Positions 40,110-49,788 of a stretch of DNA of 63,605 nucleotides are shown here, piece after piece. This DNA comes from Enterovibrio gelatinilyticus (lineage in GTDB: Bacteria; Pseudomonadota; Gammaproteobacteria; Enterobacterales; Vibrionaceae): positions 1-63,605 of the forward strand of contig NZ_JAJUBC010000035.1 of NCBI RefSeq assembly GCF_028683095.1. Direction: 5' to 3'. The translations under genes and the position numbers were made by a program. Every line of letters starts with the position of its first letter. The stretch's first letter is position 1. The notes under the pieces were generated by a model. It made no database searches. It saw only the letters and a list, made by a program, of their open reading frames with translations, and had not been told where the DNA came from.

Positions 40110-41717
40110 ATGGAAAACGCTCGTCCTATTCGTCGCGCATTGATTAGCGTATCTGACAAAACTGGCATTGTAGAATTTGCCAAGACCCTCGCAGAAAAAG
40201 GTGTCGATATTCTCTCCACCGGCGGTACTGCTCGCCTACTGGCAGAACAAGGTCTCACGGTCACTGAAGTTTCAGATTACACCGGTTTTCCAGAAATGAT
40301 GGACGGACGTGTCAAAACCCTGCACCCGAAAGTGCATGGCGGTATTTTGGGCCGCCGTGAAACTGATGACAACATCATGAACGAACATGGTATCGCACCT
40401 ATCGACATGGTAGTGGTTAACCTTTACCCGTTTGCTGAAACCGTCGCAAAAGAAGGCTGTACGCTAGAAGATGCGGTTGAGAACATCGATATCGGTGGCC
40501 CAACCATGGTTCGCTCTGCGGCGAAAAACCACAAAGACGTTACCATCGTGGTGAATGCTTCTGATTATGGTCGCGTTCTGTCTGAGCTAGACGCAAACAA
40601 CGGTTCACTCTCGTTGCAAACACGCTTTGACTTGGCCATATCTGCCTTCGAACACACCGCTGCGTATGACGGCATGATCGCTAACTACTTTGGTACCATG
40701 GTGCCATCGTATGGCGACAACAAAGAAGGTGATGAACCTTCTCCTGAGAACAAGAGCAAGTTCCCACGCACCTTCAACCAGCAATTCATCAAAAAACAAG
40801 ACATGCGCTATGGCGAGAACAGCCACCAAGCGGCGGCGTTCTACACAGAAGCGAACCCAGAAGAAGCCTCTGTTTCTACTGCGACTCAGCTTCAAGGTAA
40901 AGCACTGTCTTACAACAACATCGCAGATACCGACGCCGCACTTGAGTGTGTGAAAGAGTTCGTTGAACCTGCGTGCGTTATCGTTAAGCACGCCAACCCA
41001 TGTGGCGTTGCGCTCGGCGACAACTTACTTGAAGCGTACGATCGCGCTTACAAAACCGACCCTACCTCGGCATTTGGCGGCATTATCGCCTTTAACCGTG
41101 AACTGGATGCGGAAACCGCACAAGCCATTGTTGACCGCCAGTTTGTAGAAGTCATCATTGCACCATCCGTTTCTGCAGCAGCATCTGACGTTGTCAGCGC
41201 GAAGAAAAACGTTCGCCTTTTGGTATGTGGCCAATGGAGCACACAAACCACGGGCTTCGACGTGAAACGCGTTAACGGTGGTTTGTTGGTGCAAGACCGC
41301 GACCAAGGCATGGTGTCACTGGATGATTTGAAAGTAGTTTCTAAACGTCAGCCGACTGAAGAAGAACTTCGTGACGCGCAGTTCTGCTGGAAAGTGGCGA
41401 AGTACGTGAAATCAAACGCGATCGTCTACGCAAAAGGCAACATGACCATCGGCGTAGGTGCAGGTCAAATGAGCCGCGTTTACTCTGCGAAAATTGCAGG
41501 CATTAAAGCCGCTGATGAGAATTTGGAAGTGGCAGGTAGCGTAATGGCTTCAGATGCCTTCTTCCCGTTCCGTGATGGTATTGATGCAGCCGCTGAAGCG
41601 GGTATTACCTGTGTGATTCAACCAGGTGGTTCTATGCGTGATGACGAAGTGGTTGCTGCCGCTGACGAGCACGGCATGGCAATGGTCTTCACTGGCATGC
41701 GTCACTTCCGTCACTAA
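40110..41717 (+). CDS. purH: Bifunctional AICAR formyltransferase / IMP cyclohydrolase
   Basis: 535 residues. Last two steps of IMP synthesis. N-terminal cyclohydrolase domain ([29 protein letters not shown]) and C-terminal formyltransferase domain ([28 protein letters not shown]). The ATG at [11 protein letters not shown] is the family start; 27 upstream codons in frame are not conserved. purD follows after 125 bp. Confidence 0.97.
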   Translation: MENARPIRRALISVSDKTGIVEFAKTLAEKGVDILSTGGTARLLAEQGLTVTEVSDYTGFPEMMDGRVKTLHPKVHGGILGRRETDDNIMNEHGIAPIDMVVVNLYPFAETVAKEGCTLEDAVENIDIGGPTMVRSAAKNHKDVTIVVNASDYGRVLSELDANNGSLSLQTRFDLAISAFEHTAAYDGMIANYFGTMVPSYGDNKEGDEPSPENKSKFPRTFNQQFIKKQDMRYGENSHQAAAFYTEANPEEASVSTATQLQGKALSYNNIADTDAALECVKEFVEPACVIVKHANPCGVALGDNLLEAYDRAYKTDPTSAFGGIIAFNRELDAETAQAIVDRQFVEVIIAPSVSAAASDVVSAKKNVRLLVCGQWSTQTTGFDVKRVNGGLLVQDRDQGMVSLDDLKVVSKRQPTEEELRDAQFCWKVAKYVKSNAIVYAKGNMTIGVGAGQMSRVYSAKIAGIKAADENLEVAGSVMASDAFFPFRDGIDAAAEAGITCVIQPGGSMRDDEVVAAADEHGMAMVFTGMRHFRH

Positions 41718-41842
41718 GAGACAGTCACTAATAAATAACACGCGATGCGCAGTATCTCGAAGAGACTGCGCATCTATCCACACTTACGTTTTTGCCCTTT
41801 TAAGCGCGCTCTTGCCTTAAAAGAAAGAGGGAACGCAAAAAT

Positions 41843-43141
41843 ATGAACATCCTTGTTATTGGTGGCGGTGGTCGTGAACATGCACTTGCATGGAAAGCCG
41901 CTCAATCTGCAAATGTTGAAACGGTTTTTGTTGCACCAGGAAACGCAGGCACTGCGCTAGAACCAAAGCTTGAAAATGTCGCTATCGATGTTGAAGATAT
42001 TGCGGCTCTTGTTGATTTTGCCAAATCAAAAAATGTGGCATTGACGATCGTGGGCCCGGAAGTACCTTTGGTACTGGGTGTGGTTGACGCTTTCCAAGCA
42101 GAAAGCCTCGCCATCTTTGGCCCAACACAAGCTGCAGCGCAGCTTGAAGGCTCAAAAGCCTTCACCAAGGATTTCTTGGCTCGCCACGCGATTCCTTCTG
42201 CGGATTACCAAAACTTCACCGAGATTGAGCCAGCATTGGCTTATGTACGTGAAAAAGGTGCGCCTATCGTCGTCAAAGCTGACGGTCTTGCTGCAGGTAA
42301 AGGCGTTATCGTTGCCATGACCTTGGAAGAAGCGGAAGACGCTATCCGTGACATGCTGGCAGGTAACGCATTTGGCGAAGCCGGTCACCGTGTGGTGGTT
42401 GAAGAGTTCCTTGATGGCGAAGAAGCCAGCTTCATCGTGATGGTTGATGGTGAGAACGTGTTGCCAATGGCCACCAGCCAAGACCACAAACGTGTCGGTA
42501 ACGGCGATACGGGACCAAACACTGGCGGCATGGGGGCATATAGCCCTGCACCGGTTGTAACCCCTGAGATTCATGATCGCGTGATGAACGAGGTTATCTT
42601 CCCTACCGTTCGCGGTATGGCTGCCGAAGGCAACCCTTACTCAGGCTTCTTGTACGCAGGTTTGATGGTAATGGCTGACGGCACACCGAAAGTGATCGAG
42701 TACAACTGCCGCTTTGGTGATCCTGAAACACAACCTATCATGCTGCGCCTTCAATCTGATTTGGTTGCACTGTGCCAAGCTGCTGTTGCAGGCAAGCTTG
42801 ATACCGTTGAGTCTAAGTGGGATCCACGTGCTTCAATCGGTGTTGTGCTGGCAGCAGGCGGATACCCTGCCTCTTACAACAAAGGCGACGTGATTTCAGG
42901 ATTGTCTGCTGAGTCATCAGACAGTGCGAAAGTCTTCCACGCAGGAACAGCGGAGAAAGACGGTAACGTTGTGACTGCAGGCGGTCGTGTGCTGTGTGCA
43001 ACAGCGATGGGCGATAGCGTATTAGACGCTCAGCAGCGCGCATACGCGCTTGCATCGCAAATTAGCTGGGATGGGATGTTCCACCGCGATGACATCGGCT
43101 ACCGCGCAATAGCGCGTGAAAAAGACGCATCGTCTAACTAA
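41843..43141 (+). CDS. purD: Phosphoribosylamine-glycine ligase (GARS)
   Basis: 432 residues. Second step of purine synthesis: ATP-grasp ligase joining glycine to phosphoribosylamine. Start MNILVIGGGGREHALAWK; ATP-grasp motifs IVVKADGLAAGKGVIVA and NCRFGDPETQ. Standard length. Follows purH and is closed by a terminator. Confidence 0.98.
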   Translation: MNILVIGGGGREHALAWKAAQSANVETVFVAPGNAGTALEPKLENVAIDVEDIAALVDFAKSKNVALTIVGPEVPLVLGVVDAFQAESLAIFGPTQAAAQLEGSKAFTKDFLARHAIPSADYQNFTEIEPALAYVREKGAPIVVKADGLAAGKGVIVAMTLEEAEDAIRDMLAGNAFGEAGHRVVVEEFLDGEEASFIVMVDGENVLPMATSQDHKRVGNGDTGPNTGGMGAYSPAPVVTPEIHDRVMNEVIFPTVRGMAAEGNPYSGFLYAGLMVMADGTPKVIEYNCRFGDPETQPIMLRLQSDLVALCQAAVAGKLDTVESKWDPRASIGVVLAAGGYPASYNKGDVISGLSAESSDSAKVFHAGTAEKDGNVVTAGGRVLCATAMGDSVLDAQQRAYALASQISWDGMFHRDDIGYRAIAREKDASSN

Positions 43142-43167
43142 CACCTACATCAGTGCCAGTACCAAAC

Positions 43168-43199
43168 GCAAAAACGCGCCCATGAGGCGCGTTTTTTAA
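43168..43199 (+). terminator. purD terminator
   Basis: Stem AAAACGCGCC/GGCGCGTTTT with loop CATGA and a T-run; lies between convergent purD and the DUF1481 gene and could act on both. Confidence 0.85.
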
Positions 43200-43217
43200 T
43201 TCGTATTTTTTCTTGGT

Positions 43218-43898
43218 TTAAAACGTTGGTCGTTCGAAACAATCTTCGCTGTCATTGTTGAGCGCAATGATCGCGTCAACGGTATTGGTTTTTCGCCCCA
43301 CGTTTCCGACAGCCGCAATAAAATTGTCTTCTTGGTTCAGACGCTGCACGATGAAATTCGGTAAAGCGACCTCAAATGACAACTTTTTCTCACGCCCAGT
43401 ATCACATTCTTCCAAGATACCTTCACTCCAGTACCCTTGGAAGAACTGCTGACCGTTCTTTTTGAGCTCTCTCGCTTGAATCAGCGCTTTTTCTGCTTGC
43501 TGGTAATACAGTTCAAGGTCTGTGTTACGCAATGGCCGCATATCGCCATCTAGGCGATTCTGCTGATACACAGCTTGTCCTTCGGAATCATAACGAATAA
43601 CAAACGATTGGTGCGTTAATTTGTCGTCCATCATCACTTCGCCGTCACGGTGAATTTCGCGGACAATGCCTTTTCGCCAACGATACTCTGTGCTGTATTG
43701 GCCGTAATCGCCCATCAACACGCGTTCTGACAAAATTTCTGGAAACCCCTGACGTTCATCCAACCAAAAAATGGTGGTTGCATCACCTTGGACGATAGCC
43801 GTTTGGGTTTGTGTAGGAGGCTTGATGCTCTCTGTCGAGCCACAGCCCGCCAAAGACAAAATTAGGAGTGTTGCGAGAGGTGTTAGCGCTAAACGCAT
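43218..43898 (-). CDS. DUF1481 lipoprotein (YjaH-like)
   Basis: 226 residues. Signal peptide MRLALTPLATLLILSLAGC with a lipobox LAGC, so an outer- or inner-membrane lipoprotein of unknown function. A longer frame starts six codons earlier (43916). It follows hupA by about 43 bp on the same strand, a pairing kept from enterics to vibrios. Confidence 0.88.
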   Translation of the reverse strand: MRLALTPLATLLILSLAGCGSTESIKPPTQTQTAIVQGDATTIFWLDERQGFPEILSERVLMGDYGQYSTEYRWRKGIVREIHRDGEVMMDDKLTHQSFVIRYDSEGQAVYQQNRLDGDMRPLRNTDLELYYQQAEKALIQARELKKNGQQFFQGYWSEGILEECDTGREKKLSFEVALPNFIVQRLNQEDNFIAAVGNVGRKTNTVDAIIALNNDSEDCFERPTF

Positions 43899-43941
43899 AA
43901 ATATCCGCCAAAACATAAGACATGCTTTGGCGGAGTATAAC

Positions 43942-44214
43942 TTACTTCACTGCGTCTTTAAGCGCTTTGCCCGCTACAAACGCAGGAACGTTTGCTGCTG
44001 CAATTTGAATTTCCTGACCAGTTTGTGGGTTACGGCCAGTGCGCGCAGCACGGTGGTTAACTTTAAACGTACCGAAACCGATCAGTTGAACCTGGTCACC
44101 GTCTTTCAGTGCACCTTCGATGCCTGCTAGCGTTGCTTCAAGTGCTGCTTTTGCTTGTGCTTTAGACAGGTCTGCTTTCTCAGCAATCAGGTCGATCAAG
44201 TTGGTCTTGTTCAT
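43942..44214 (-). CDS. hupA: DNA-binding protein HU-alpha
   Basis: 90 residues, exact HU length. Bends DNA without strict sequence need, forming homodimers or heterodimers with Hup[21 protein letters not shown] at the start and the DNA-binding arm [21 protein letters not shown] are diagnostic of HU-alpha. Confidence 0.98.
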   Translation of the reverse strand: MNKTNLIDLIAEKADLSKAQAKAALEATLAGIEGALKDGDQVQLIGFGTFKVNHRAARTGRNPQTGQEIQIAAANVPAFVAGKALKDAVK

Positions 44215-44450
44215 TAGGTCTTCCCTTCTTTAGGTTTTCTTGAGACAAGGCAACTCTAATTCAAAAGAAGCCCGACTGGCAAAGGTTTGTGGCGCTACAA
44301 GTGACTGTCTGCAGAGTCTTTAACCACAAACTGAGCGCATCCTCACAAAATATTGGGTATATTCCCTTATCAACACTTGTATTTACTGCGCTAAGACCCG
44401 ATCTTTGGCGCTACTTTATTCCTGTTTTATTACTATTACGCTGGAAAACG

Positions 44451-45635
44451 ATGATCCTGCTTATCATGTTTGTGGCACTATCTATTGGTGTCTCATTTAT
44501 TTGTTCTGTACTCGAAGCGGTTCTTTTGAGTATCACTCCCAGTTACTTGGCCCAAATGCGACAACAAGGCCACCCTGCAGCAGCACGCTTACAAGAACTC
44601 AAAGATGACATTGATCGTCCACTCGCTTCTATCCTAACGCTCAATACCATTGCTCACACCGTGGGTGCAGCTGCATCCGGTGCGCAAGCGACCAAAGTAT
44701 TTGGTGATGCATGGCTCGGCGTATTCTCTGCGGTCCTTACATTGGCTATTTTGTTGCTGTCCGAAATTGTACCGAAAACCATCGGTGCGACTTACTGGCG
44801 TCAAATGGCACCAGGTGCTGCCTCTATCCTTCGTTGGATGGTATGGGCGCTAACCCCAATCGTTTGGGCATCAGAGCAACTGACACGTCGTTTGTCTCGT
44901 GGCAAGGAACAACCAAAGCTGCGTGATGAAATTTCTGCAATGGCACTGCTTGCAAAAGAAAATGGCGAGTTGGCAGATGATGAATCGACCATGTTGACCA
45001 ACCTACTTAGCTTACGCGATGTGTCTGTCACCAAACTCATGACGCCACGCCCAGTGCTGTTCCGCGTTGATGCAGACATGACCATTGAAGAATTTCTTGA
45101 TCAACACCATGACACGCCATTCTCTCGCCCTCTGGTGTATACCGAGCAGCGCGATAACATCATGGGCTTTGTTCACCGCCTAGAATTGTTCTACGCACGC
45201 CAACATGGTCGCGGCGGCGATAAGCTCGGCACCATGATGCGTCCAATCCCTGTGTTGCACGACTCAACCCACGTACCGAAGGCGTTTGATCGCTTGATGG
45301 CACAGCGTTCGCAGTTGGCATTGATTGTGGACGAATATGGTGATGTTCAGGGCATCATCACCTTAGAAGATATTTTTGAACACCTCGTCGGCAAAGACAT
45401 TGTCGACGAAGCCGACACCACGACCAGCATGCAAGAACTCGCGCATGAGCGTTGGGCTGACTGGAAAGAAACCCATGGTGTGATTGAAAGTAAAGATGAT
45501 GATGAAGAAGAGGCAAAGCAAGAAGCGATGAAAGCGGAAGCGGCCTCTGCTGAAACCGAAAATACACAAGCAGAAGATGCAAGAGAAAAAATCGGTGCAT
45601 CCAGCGACGAAGAAGACGCAAAATCTTCAAAATAA
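44451..45635 (+). CDS. CNNM/CorC-type transporter (DUF21 plus CBS domains)
   Basis: 394 residues: DUF21 membrane domain with three or four segments (about 1-165; LSIGVSFICSVLEAVLLSITP), two CBS domains (about 195-315; TKLMTPRPVLFRV, VDEYGDVQGIITLEDIFEHLVG), and an acidic Glu/Asp/Ala tail (about 345-394). Family members move or sense Mg2+ or Co2+. The ATG at MILLIMF follows GGAAAA; 54 in-frame upstream codons are not conserved. It ends in a strong terminator and converges on DUF416. Confidence 0.9.
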   Translation: MILLIMFVALSIGVSFICSVLEAVLLSITPSYLAQMRQQGHPAAARLQELKDDIDRPLASILTLNTIAHTVGAAASGAQATKVFGDAWLGVFSAVLTLAILLLSEIVPKTIGATYWRQMAPGAASILRWMVWALTPIVWASEQLTRRLSRGKEQPKLRDEISAMALLAKENGELADDESTMLTNLLSLRDVSVTKLMTPRPVLFRVDADMTIEEFLDQHHDTPFSRPLVYTEQRDNIMGFVHRLELFYARQHGRGGDKLGTMMRPIPVLHDSTHVPKAFDRLMAQRSQLALIVDEYGDVQGIITLEDIFEHLVGKDIVDEADTTTSMQELAHERWADWKETHGVIESKDDDEEEAKQEAMKAEAASAETENTQAEDAREKIGASSDEEDAKSSK

Positions 45636-45663
45636 AAAAACGGGCGAAAGCCCGTTTTTTTTC
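45633..45663. terminator. Terminator between the CNNM gene and the DUF416 gene
   Basis: Stem AAAAAACGGGC/GCCCGTTTTTT with a GAAA loop and T/A runs on both sides, so it can end transcription from both strands. Confidence 0.88.
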
Positions 45664-45683
45664 ATCTCAATCTTCACGGTTTC

Positions 45684-46271
45684 TTACAGTGACAAACCAA
45701 GGTTGCTGACACCGTCTTCGCGAAGTTCAGTACGAATGCCACGGATCAATTCAATATCACGCGACTCTGCCTCTTTAAGTGCGCGGAAGATTTCCCACTG
45801 CACATCCCACTCTGCACAAACAGATTCAATTTCCTTTTGATTCTCGTTAGTCACCTCAATCCCAGTTTGTGCTTCTTCTAACTGAGCAACACTCGCGACT
45901 GACTGCTGACTGATTTTCAGCACGGATTCCATCATCAAATCGCGATCGAGCAGGGTGTGAAGCAAGGTCGACATTGACACACACGCATCTACGGCCGGGT
46001 AGGTCAGATACATGTCGAACTCTTCGTTAGTTGGGATCAACTCCTCGAGCTTCTCAAGTTGATTCTCAAAGTTTATCTTGGCCGTTTTTACAGTCAGGAT
46101 TTCCCATACTGCATCCAGCAGATTACGAAAAGCCTGCGGTTCAGCAAAGTTTGTTTGCTGACAGAACACCGCATAATTGGGATACATGCGCTCCACCAGC
46201 GCTGTCATAAAAGTGATATGCTGCCAAGGTTCAAGTTTTTCGAGTCGCAGCTGGATCGGATTTTGTAACAT
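45684..46271 (-). CDS. DUF416 (YjaG) family protein
   Basis: 195-residue soluble, helix-rich, acidic protein of the DUF416/YjaG family; function unknown. Begins MLQNPIQLRLEKLEPWQHITF and includes the conserved FCQQTNFAEPQAFRNLLDAVWE stretch (read in parts) typical of the family. In E. coli yjaG neighbours hupA, and hupA is 1.5 kb away here. Confidence 0.88.
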   Translation of the reverse strand: MLQNPIQLRLEKLEPWQHITFMTALVERMYPNYAVFCQQTNFAEPQAFRNLLDAVWEILTVKTAKINFENQLEKLEELIPTNEEFDMYLTYPAVDACVSMSTLLHTLLDRDLMMESVLKISQQSVASVAQLEEAQTGIEVTNENQKEIESVCAEWDVQWEIFRALKEAESRDIELIRGIRTELREDGVSNLGLSL

Positions 46272-46412
46272 GGTCTGCCGTTTATCTTATGACACAGCAA
46301 GTGCTGGCCAGAAAGGAATGTGGGGCAAGTTTACTTGATAACCACGAACGACCTCAAGAAACATGCTTCATAGGCGTTTCAAGGATGATTCAAAATAGAA
46401 AAGGAAGGGATT

Positions 46413-47318
46413 TTGAACCGACTTTATCTTTGTTCTGAAAACCATGACCAATATATGGATTTTCTCGCGAAAGCCCGTCTGCCTGATCTCGCGATCACCA
46501 CACAGATTGAAGACGCTAATGTGGTTCTTGCTGACCCTCCTCTGTTTGCGCCTCACATTGAACACGCCCAAAGGCTAGTATGGCTGCAATCCACATTTGC
46601 GGGTTGTGACGCGTTGCTTGCCAACCCCAAGCGCGATTACCAACTGACAAACGTGCGCGGTATTTTTGGCCCCCTCATGTCCGAGTATGTCTTTGGACAA
46701 TTACTGTCCATCACCCGTCATCTGCCTGAATACCAAACACAACAAGCTAAGCGCCATTGGTCCCCTATCCCTTACAGCAGCCTTCAAGGTCTGCACATGG
46801 TGATCCTCGGAACTGGCTCTATTGGGTCACATGTCGCAACCACCGCAAAACATTTTGGAATGAAGGTAACAGGGGTGAGCCGCAGAGGTGCTCTGGTTGC
46901 GCCATTTGATGACGTAGTATCTAACGCCCAGTTACACCAAGCGCTCGCATCAGCGGATGTCATCGTGTCAACACTGCCTTCAACACCCCAAACCAAACAT
47001 CTGTTAAATGCAGAGTTACTGTCCCACTGTCATCAAGCTTTGTTGTTTAATGTAGGTCGAGGACCAGTATTGGAAGAGCAGGGATTACTGACGGCCATTG
47101 AAAAGCAGCATATCAGGCACGCGTTTCTCGATGTGTTTGTAACGGAACCCCTTGGCAGTGAACACGCGTTTTGGTCTCACCCTGCCATTTCTGTGACGCC
47201 ACATATTTCTGCCATCAGCTTTCCTGAACAGGTAGTGGCGCTATTCAAAGAGAACTACTTGCGATGGATCGAAGGCACTTCTCTGCAGCACATTGTCGAT
47301 TTTGAGTCAGGCTACTAA
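46413..47318 (+). CDS. D-isomer-specific 2-hydroxyacid dehydrogenase family protein
   Basis: 301 residues. NAD(P)-binding Rossmann core with LGTGSIGSHVA, and the three family catalytic positions are kept: arginine in NVGRG, glutamate in VTEPLG and histidine in VTPHISA. Resembles glyoxylate/hydroxypyruvate reductases (GhrA type); substrate not determined. TTG start with GGAAG just upstream; no ATG is in frame near it. The next gene begins 2 bp after the stop. Confidence 0.88.
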   Translation: MNRLYLCSENHDQYMDFLAKARLPDLAITTQIEDANVVLADPPLFAPHIEHAQRLVWLQSTFAGCDALLANPKRDYQLTNVRGIFGPLMSEYVFGQLLSITRHLPEYQTQQAKRHWSPIPYSSLQGLHMVILGTGSIGSHVATTAKHFGMKVTGVSRRGALVAPFDDVVSNAQLHQALASADVIVSTLPSTPQTKHLLNAELLSHCHQALLFNVGRGPVLEEQGLLTAIEKQHIRHAFLDVFVTEPLGSEHAFWSHPAISVTPHISAISFPEQVVALFKENYLRWIEGTSLQHIVDFESGY

Positions 47319-47320
47319 GC

Positions 47321-47899
47321 ATGTCTAAAACGCTATTCACTCTCCTTGAAGAGATAAAACAATGCCAAGTATGTGCTGAGAACTTACCATTAGGCCCGCG
47401 CCCCGTGGTACAAGCCGCATCATCAGCGCGTTTATTGATCATCGGCCAAGCACCAGGAATACGCGTACATGAAACGGGGATACCTTGGAACGACCCTAGC
47501 GGCGATCGCCTTCGAGAGTGGCTTCAAATTGAAAAACCATGCTTCTACGATCCCAATAACATTGCCATCGTTCCCATGGGGTTTTGTTATCCTGGGAAAG
47601 GAAGCTCAGGGGATTTGCCTCCACGCCCCGAGTGCGCGCCAACGTGGCATGCGTCGATCAAACAACACCTGCCAAACGTAGAACTGACTCTGCTGATTGG
47701 TGATTACGCGCAACGCTACTACCTACCCAATAAACCCCGGACTCTGACAGAGACAGTCAAAGCCAACATACAATGGTCACCTGATTTTATTGCGCTGCCC
47801 CACCCATCGCCGCGCAACAATATTTGGCTGAGAAAGAACCCTTGGTTTGAGGAAGATGTGCTTCCTTATTTACGAGAGAGAGTTGAGCAGCTTTTATAA
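47321..47899 (+). CDS. Uracil-DNA glycosylase family protein, Fe-S type
   Basis: 192 residues. UDG superfamily motifs: IIGQAPGIRVHETGIPW (about 40-56) and PHPSPRNN near the C-terminus. Cysteines C15, C18, C89 and C105 give C-x2-C-x70-C-x15-C, the iron-sulfur pattern of family 4 glycosylases. It would remove uracil (or another deaminated base) from DNA; this is separate from the classic Ung. It is in one operon with the 2-hydroxyacid dehydrogenase gene. Confidence 0.88.
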   Translation: MSKTLFTLLEEIKQCQVCAENLPLGPRPVVQAASSARLLIIGQAPGIRVHETGIPWNDPSGDRLREWLQIEKPCFYDPNNIAIVPMGFCYPGKGSSGDLPPRPECAPTWHASIKQHLPNVELTLLIGDYAQRYYLPNKPRTLTETVKANIQWSPDFIALPHPSPRNNIWLRKNPWFEEDVLPYLRERVEQLL

Positions 47900-48240
47900 A
47901 AACATTCACCTTTTCGCTGATCGAGAAATTAAAATATAAACCTATAGCGAAATAACTATTTGATATTTAATGTTATTTATACTGCGTACAGCTTTCTTAG
48001 CGATTTTCCGATCGAACCCAGCACAGTAAAATCCGTTCATATTTACCGTATAGACAGATATTTTCAACATGATCAGCTTTTAGATTAAATGGCAGCTTTT
48101 TGGATCTTGATAGTTATGAAAAAACAACCGACCACTCTATCTTATTGATAAAATTAAGTTAATTTCAATGTGCAGCTTTACAAGGTATTTTCCAAGTGAA
48201 CCTCTGCACTAAGCATCCTCATTAGAATAACGCCCAAACA
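47900..48240. other. AT-rich intergenic region with scattered CAGCTTT repeats
   Basis: About 340 bp downstream of the UDG gene, more AT-rich than its surroundings. CAGCTTT occurs four times on the plus strand (47989, 48074, 48093, 48173). No reading frame or clear hairpin is seen; no obvious UDG terminator is found. Confidence 0.4.
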
Positions 48241-48268
48241 AAAATGGCCAGCAAGCGCTGACCATTTT
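48241..48268 (-). terminator. hemE terminator
   Basis: Imperfect palindrome AAAATGGTCAGC...GCTGGCCATTTT on the minus strand with one T-G pair, loop GCTT and a T-run, about 20 bp after hemE. Confidence 0.75.
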
Positions 48269-48288
48269 CAAACTAAGCAAGACGTTGA

Positions 48289-49356
48289 TTACTTGTGGTA
48301 AGGCTTTGAAAGCTCATGTACCGCTTCAACGAACACACCCGCATTTTCAGGTGGCACGTCCAAGTGAATGCCGTGGCCCAAGTTGAAAACATGGCCTGTA
48401 TTGCTGCTACCAAACCCTTCAAGAATGGTGCCCACTTCTTGGCGAATGCGTTCAGGTGATGCATACAGCATGGAAGGATCCATGTTGCCTTGAAGCGCCA
48501 CTTTATCACCGATACGGCGCTTGGCTTCTGCAATATCAATGGTCCAATCCAGACCCACGCCATCACAGCCAGTTGCTGCAATTTTCTCTAACCACATGCC
48601 ACCATTTTTAGTGAACAAGGTTACAGGTACACGGCGACCATCATTTTCACGAATCAAACCATCAACGATCTTATGCATGTATTGCAAAGAGAAGTCATTG
48701 TAGTCACGCGGTGTCAGAACACCACCCCATGTATCAAAGACCATCACAGATTGTGCACCCGCTTTGATCTGCGCGTTAAGGTACTCAATCACACTGTCCG
48801 CCAGCTTATCCAAAAGCAGGTGCAGCGTTTGAGGATCGGCGTACATCATCTTTTTGATTTTGGTGAAGGCTTTCGAGCTGCCGCCTTCGACCATGTAGGT
48901 GGCCAGTGTCCAAGGGCTTCCAGAGAAACCGATCAATGGAACGTCACCGTTCAACCCTTTTCGACAAGCACGTACTGCATTCATGACATATTGCAGTTCA
49001 CCTTCCGGGTCAGGAAGACCGATTTTTTCGACATCAGCTTTGCAGGTAATTGGGCGTTCAAACTTTGGACCTTCACCGGTCTCAAAGTACAAACCAAGTC
49101 CCATTGCATCTGGGATAGTCAAAATGTCTGAAAATAGAATAGCAGCATCAAGAGGGAAGCGACGCAACGGTTGCAGAGTAACTTCACACGCCAGTTCTGC
49201 ATTTTTACACAATGACATAAAGTCGCCAGCTTCTGCACGCGTCGCCTTATACTCTGGCAAATAACGACCTGCTTGACGCATCATCCATACCGGCGTGTAA
49301 TCGACCGGCTCTTTTAACAGAGCACGCAAATAGCGATCATTCTTTAGTTCTGTCAT
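48289..49356 (-). CDS. hemE: Uroporphyrinogen decarboxylase
   Basis: 355 residues. Decarboxylates uroporphyrinogen III to coproporphyrinogen III in haem synthesis. Signature [15 protein letters not shown] near the N-terminus with the substrate arginines, and [20 protein letters not shown]. Full length. On the same strand as nudC, 430 bp downstream of it. Confidence 0.98.
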   Translation of the reverse strand: MTELKNDRYLRALLKEPVDYTPVWMMRQAGRYLPEYKATRAEAGDFMSLCKNAELACEVTLQPLRRFPLDAAILFSDILTIPDAMGLGLYFETGEGPKFERPITCKADVEKIGLPDPEGELQYVMNAVRACRKGLNGDVPLIGFSGSPWTLATYMVEGGSSKAFTKIKKMMYADPQTLHLLLDKLADSVIEYLNAQIKAGAQSVMVFDTWGGVLTPRDYNDFSLQYMHKIVDGLIRENDGRRVPVTLFTKNGGMWLEKIAATGCDGVGLDWTIDIAEAKRRIGDKVALQGNMDPSMLYASPERIRQEVGTILEGFGSSNTGHVFNLGHGIHLDVPPENAGVFVEAVHELSKPYHK

Positions 49357-49489
49357 TGTTCACATCCTAAAAGTTGAGTGGCGCTATTGTATCACCCTCA
49401 GAGAGCAACAAAAGCCGCCCTTTGTGGAGACGATCATAAATATCATCTCTCAGGATGCAGGATGTTTGCTGAAGCATTACGCACATGTT

Positions 49490-49579
49490 AAAAATTTGCT
49501 TCTAATAACAAAATGTCTGATAGACACTACCCATAAATATCGCATCTTACTCCCGCCTCCCTACGGCGGGTTTTTTTTG
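49490..49579 (+). ncRNA. Candidate small RNA ending in an orphan intrinsic terminator
   Basis: A rightward terminator, stem CCCGCC (49552-49557)/GGCGGG (49565-49570) with loop TCCCTAC and eight Ts, stands between two leftward genes with no rightward gene upstream. A possible promoter, TTGCTT (about 49497) with TGATAG or TAGACA 16-18 bp on, would give an RNA of about 60 nt. The UCCCU loop could pair with ribosome-binding sites. Ends and existence are inference. Confidence 0.4.
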
Positions 49580-49618
49580 GCTATTCATCGGCTCGCAGGC
49601 TAGAAAAAATCTAGTAAT

Positions 49619-49740
49619 GGCGGGTGACTCCCGCTTTGTTTGATTCGTCGATTTACAGTAGGGCGATCGCCTCCCTGCGCCCTCGCCGCTAACGGATGAT
49701 TAGCTGTAGAAAGAGGGTTATTTTCTCACCCCTCTTTGCA
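49619..49740. other. Intergenic stretch with further hairpins between nudC and hemE
   Basis: Contains GCGGG-TGACT-CCCGC followed by TTTGTTT (about 49620-49642, rightward) and a stem AAAGAGGG/CCCTCTTT (about 49712-49738) that could end nudC on the minus strand but lacks a good U-run. No gene is seen in 49357-49788. Confidence 0.4.
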
Positions 49741-49788
49741 TTGATCAGGCCTCTTTGTTCAGATTTTCTGAACCAATCTCCGCTTTAT

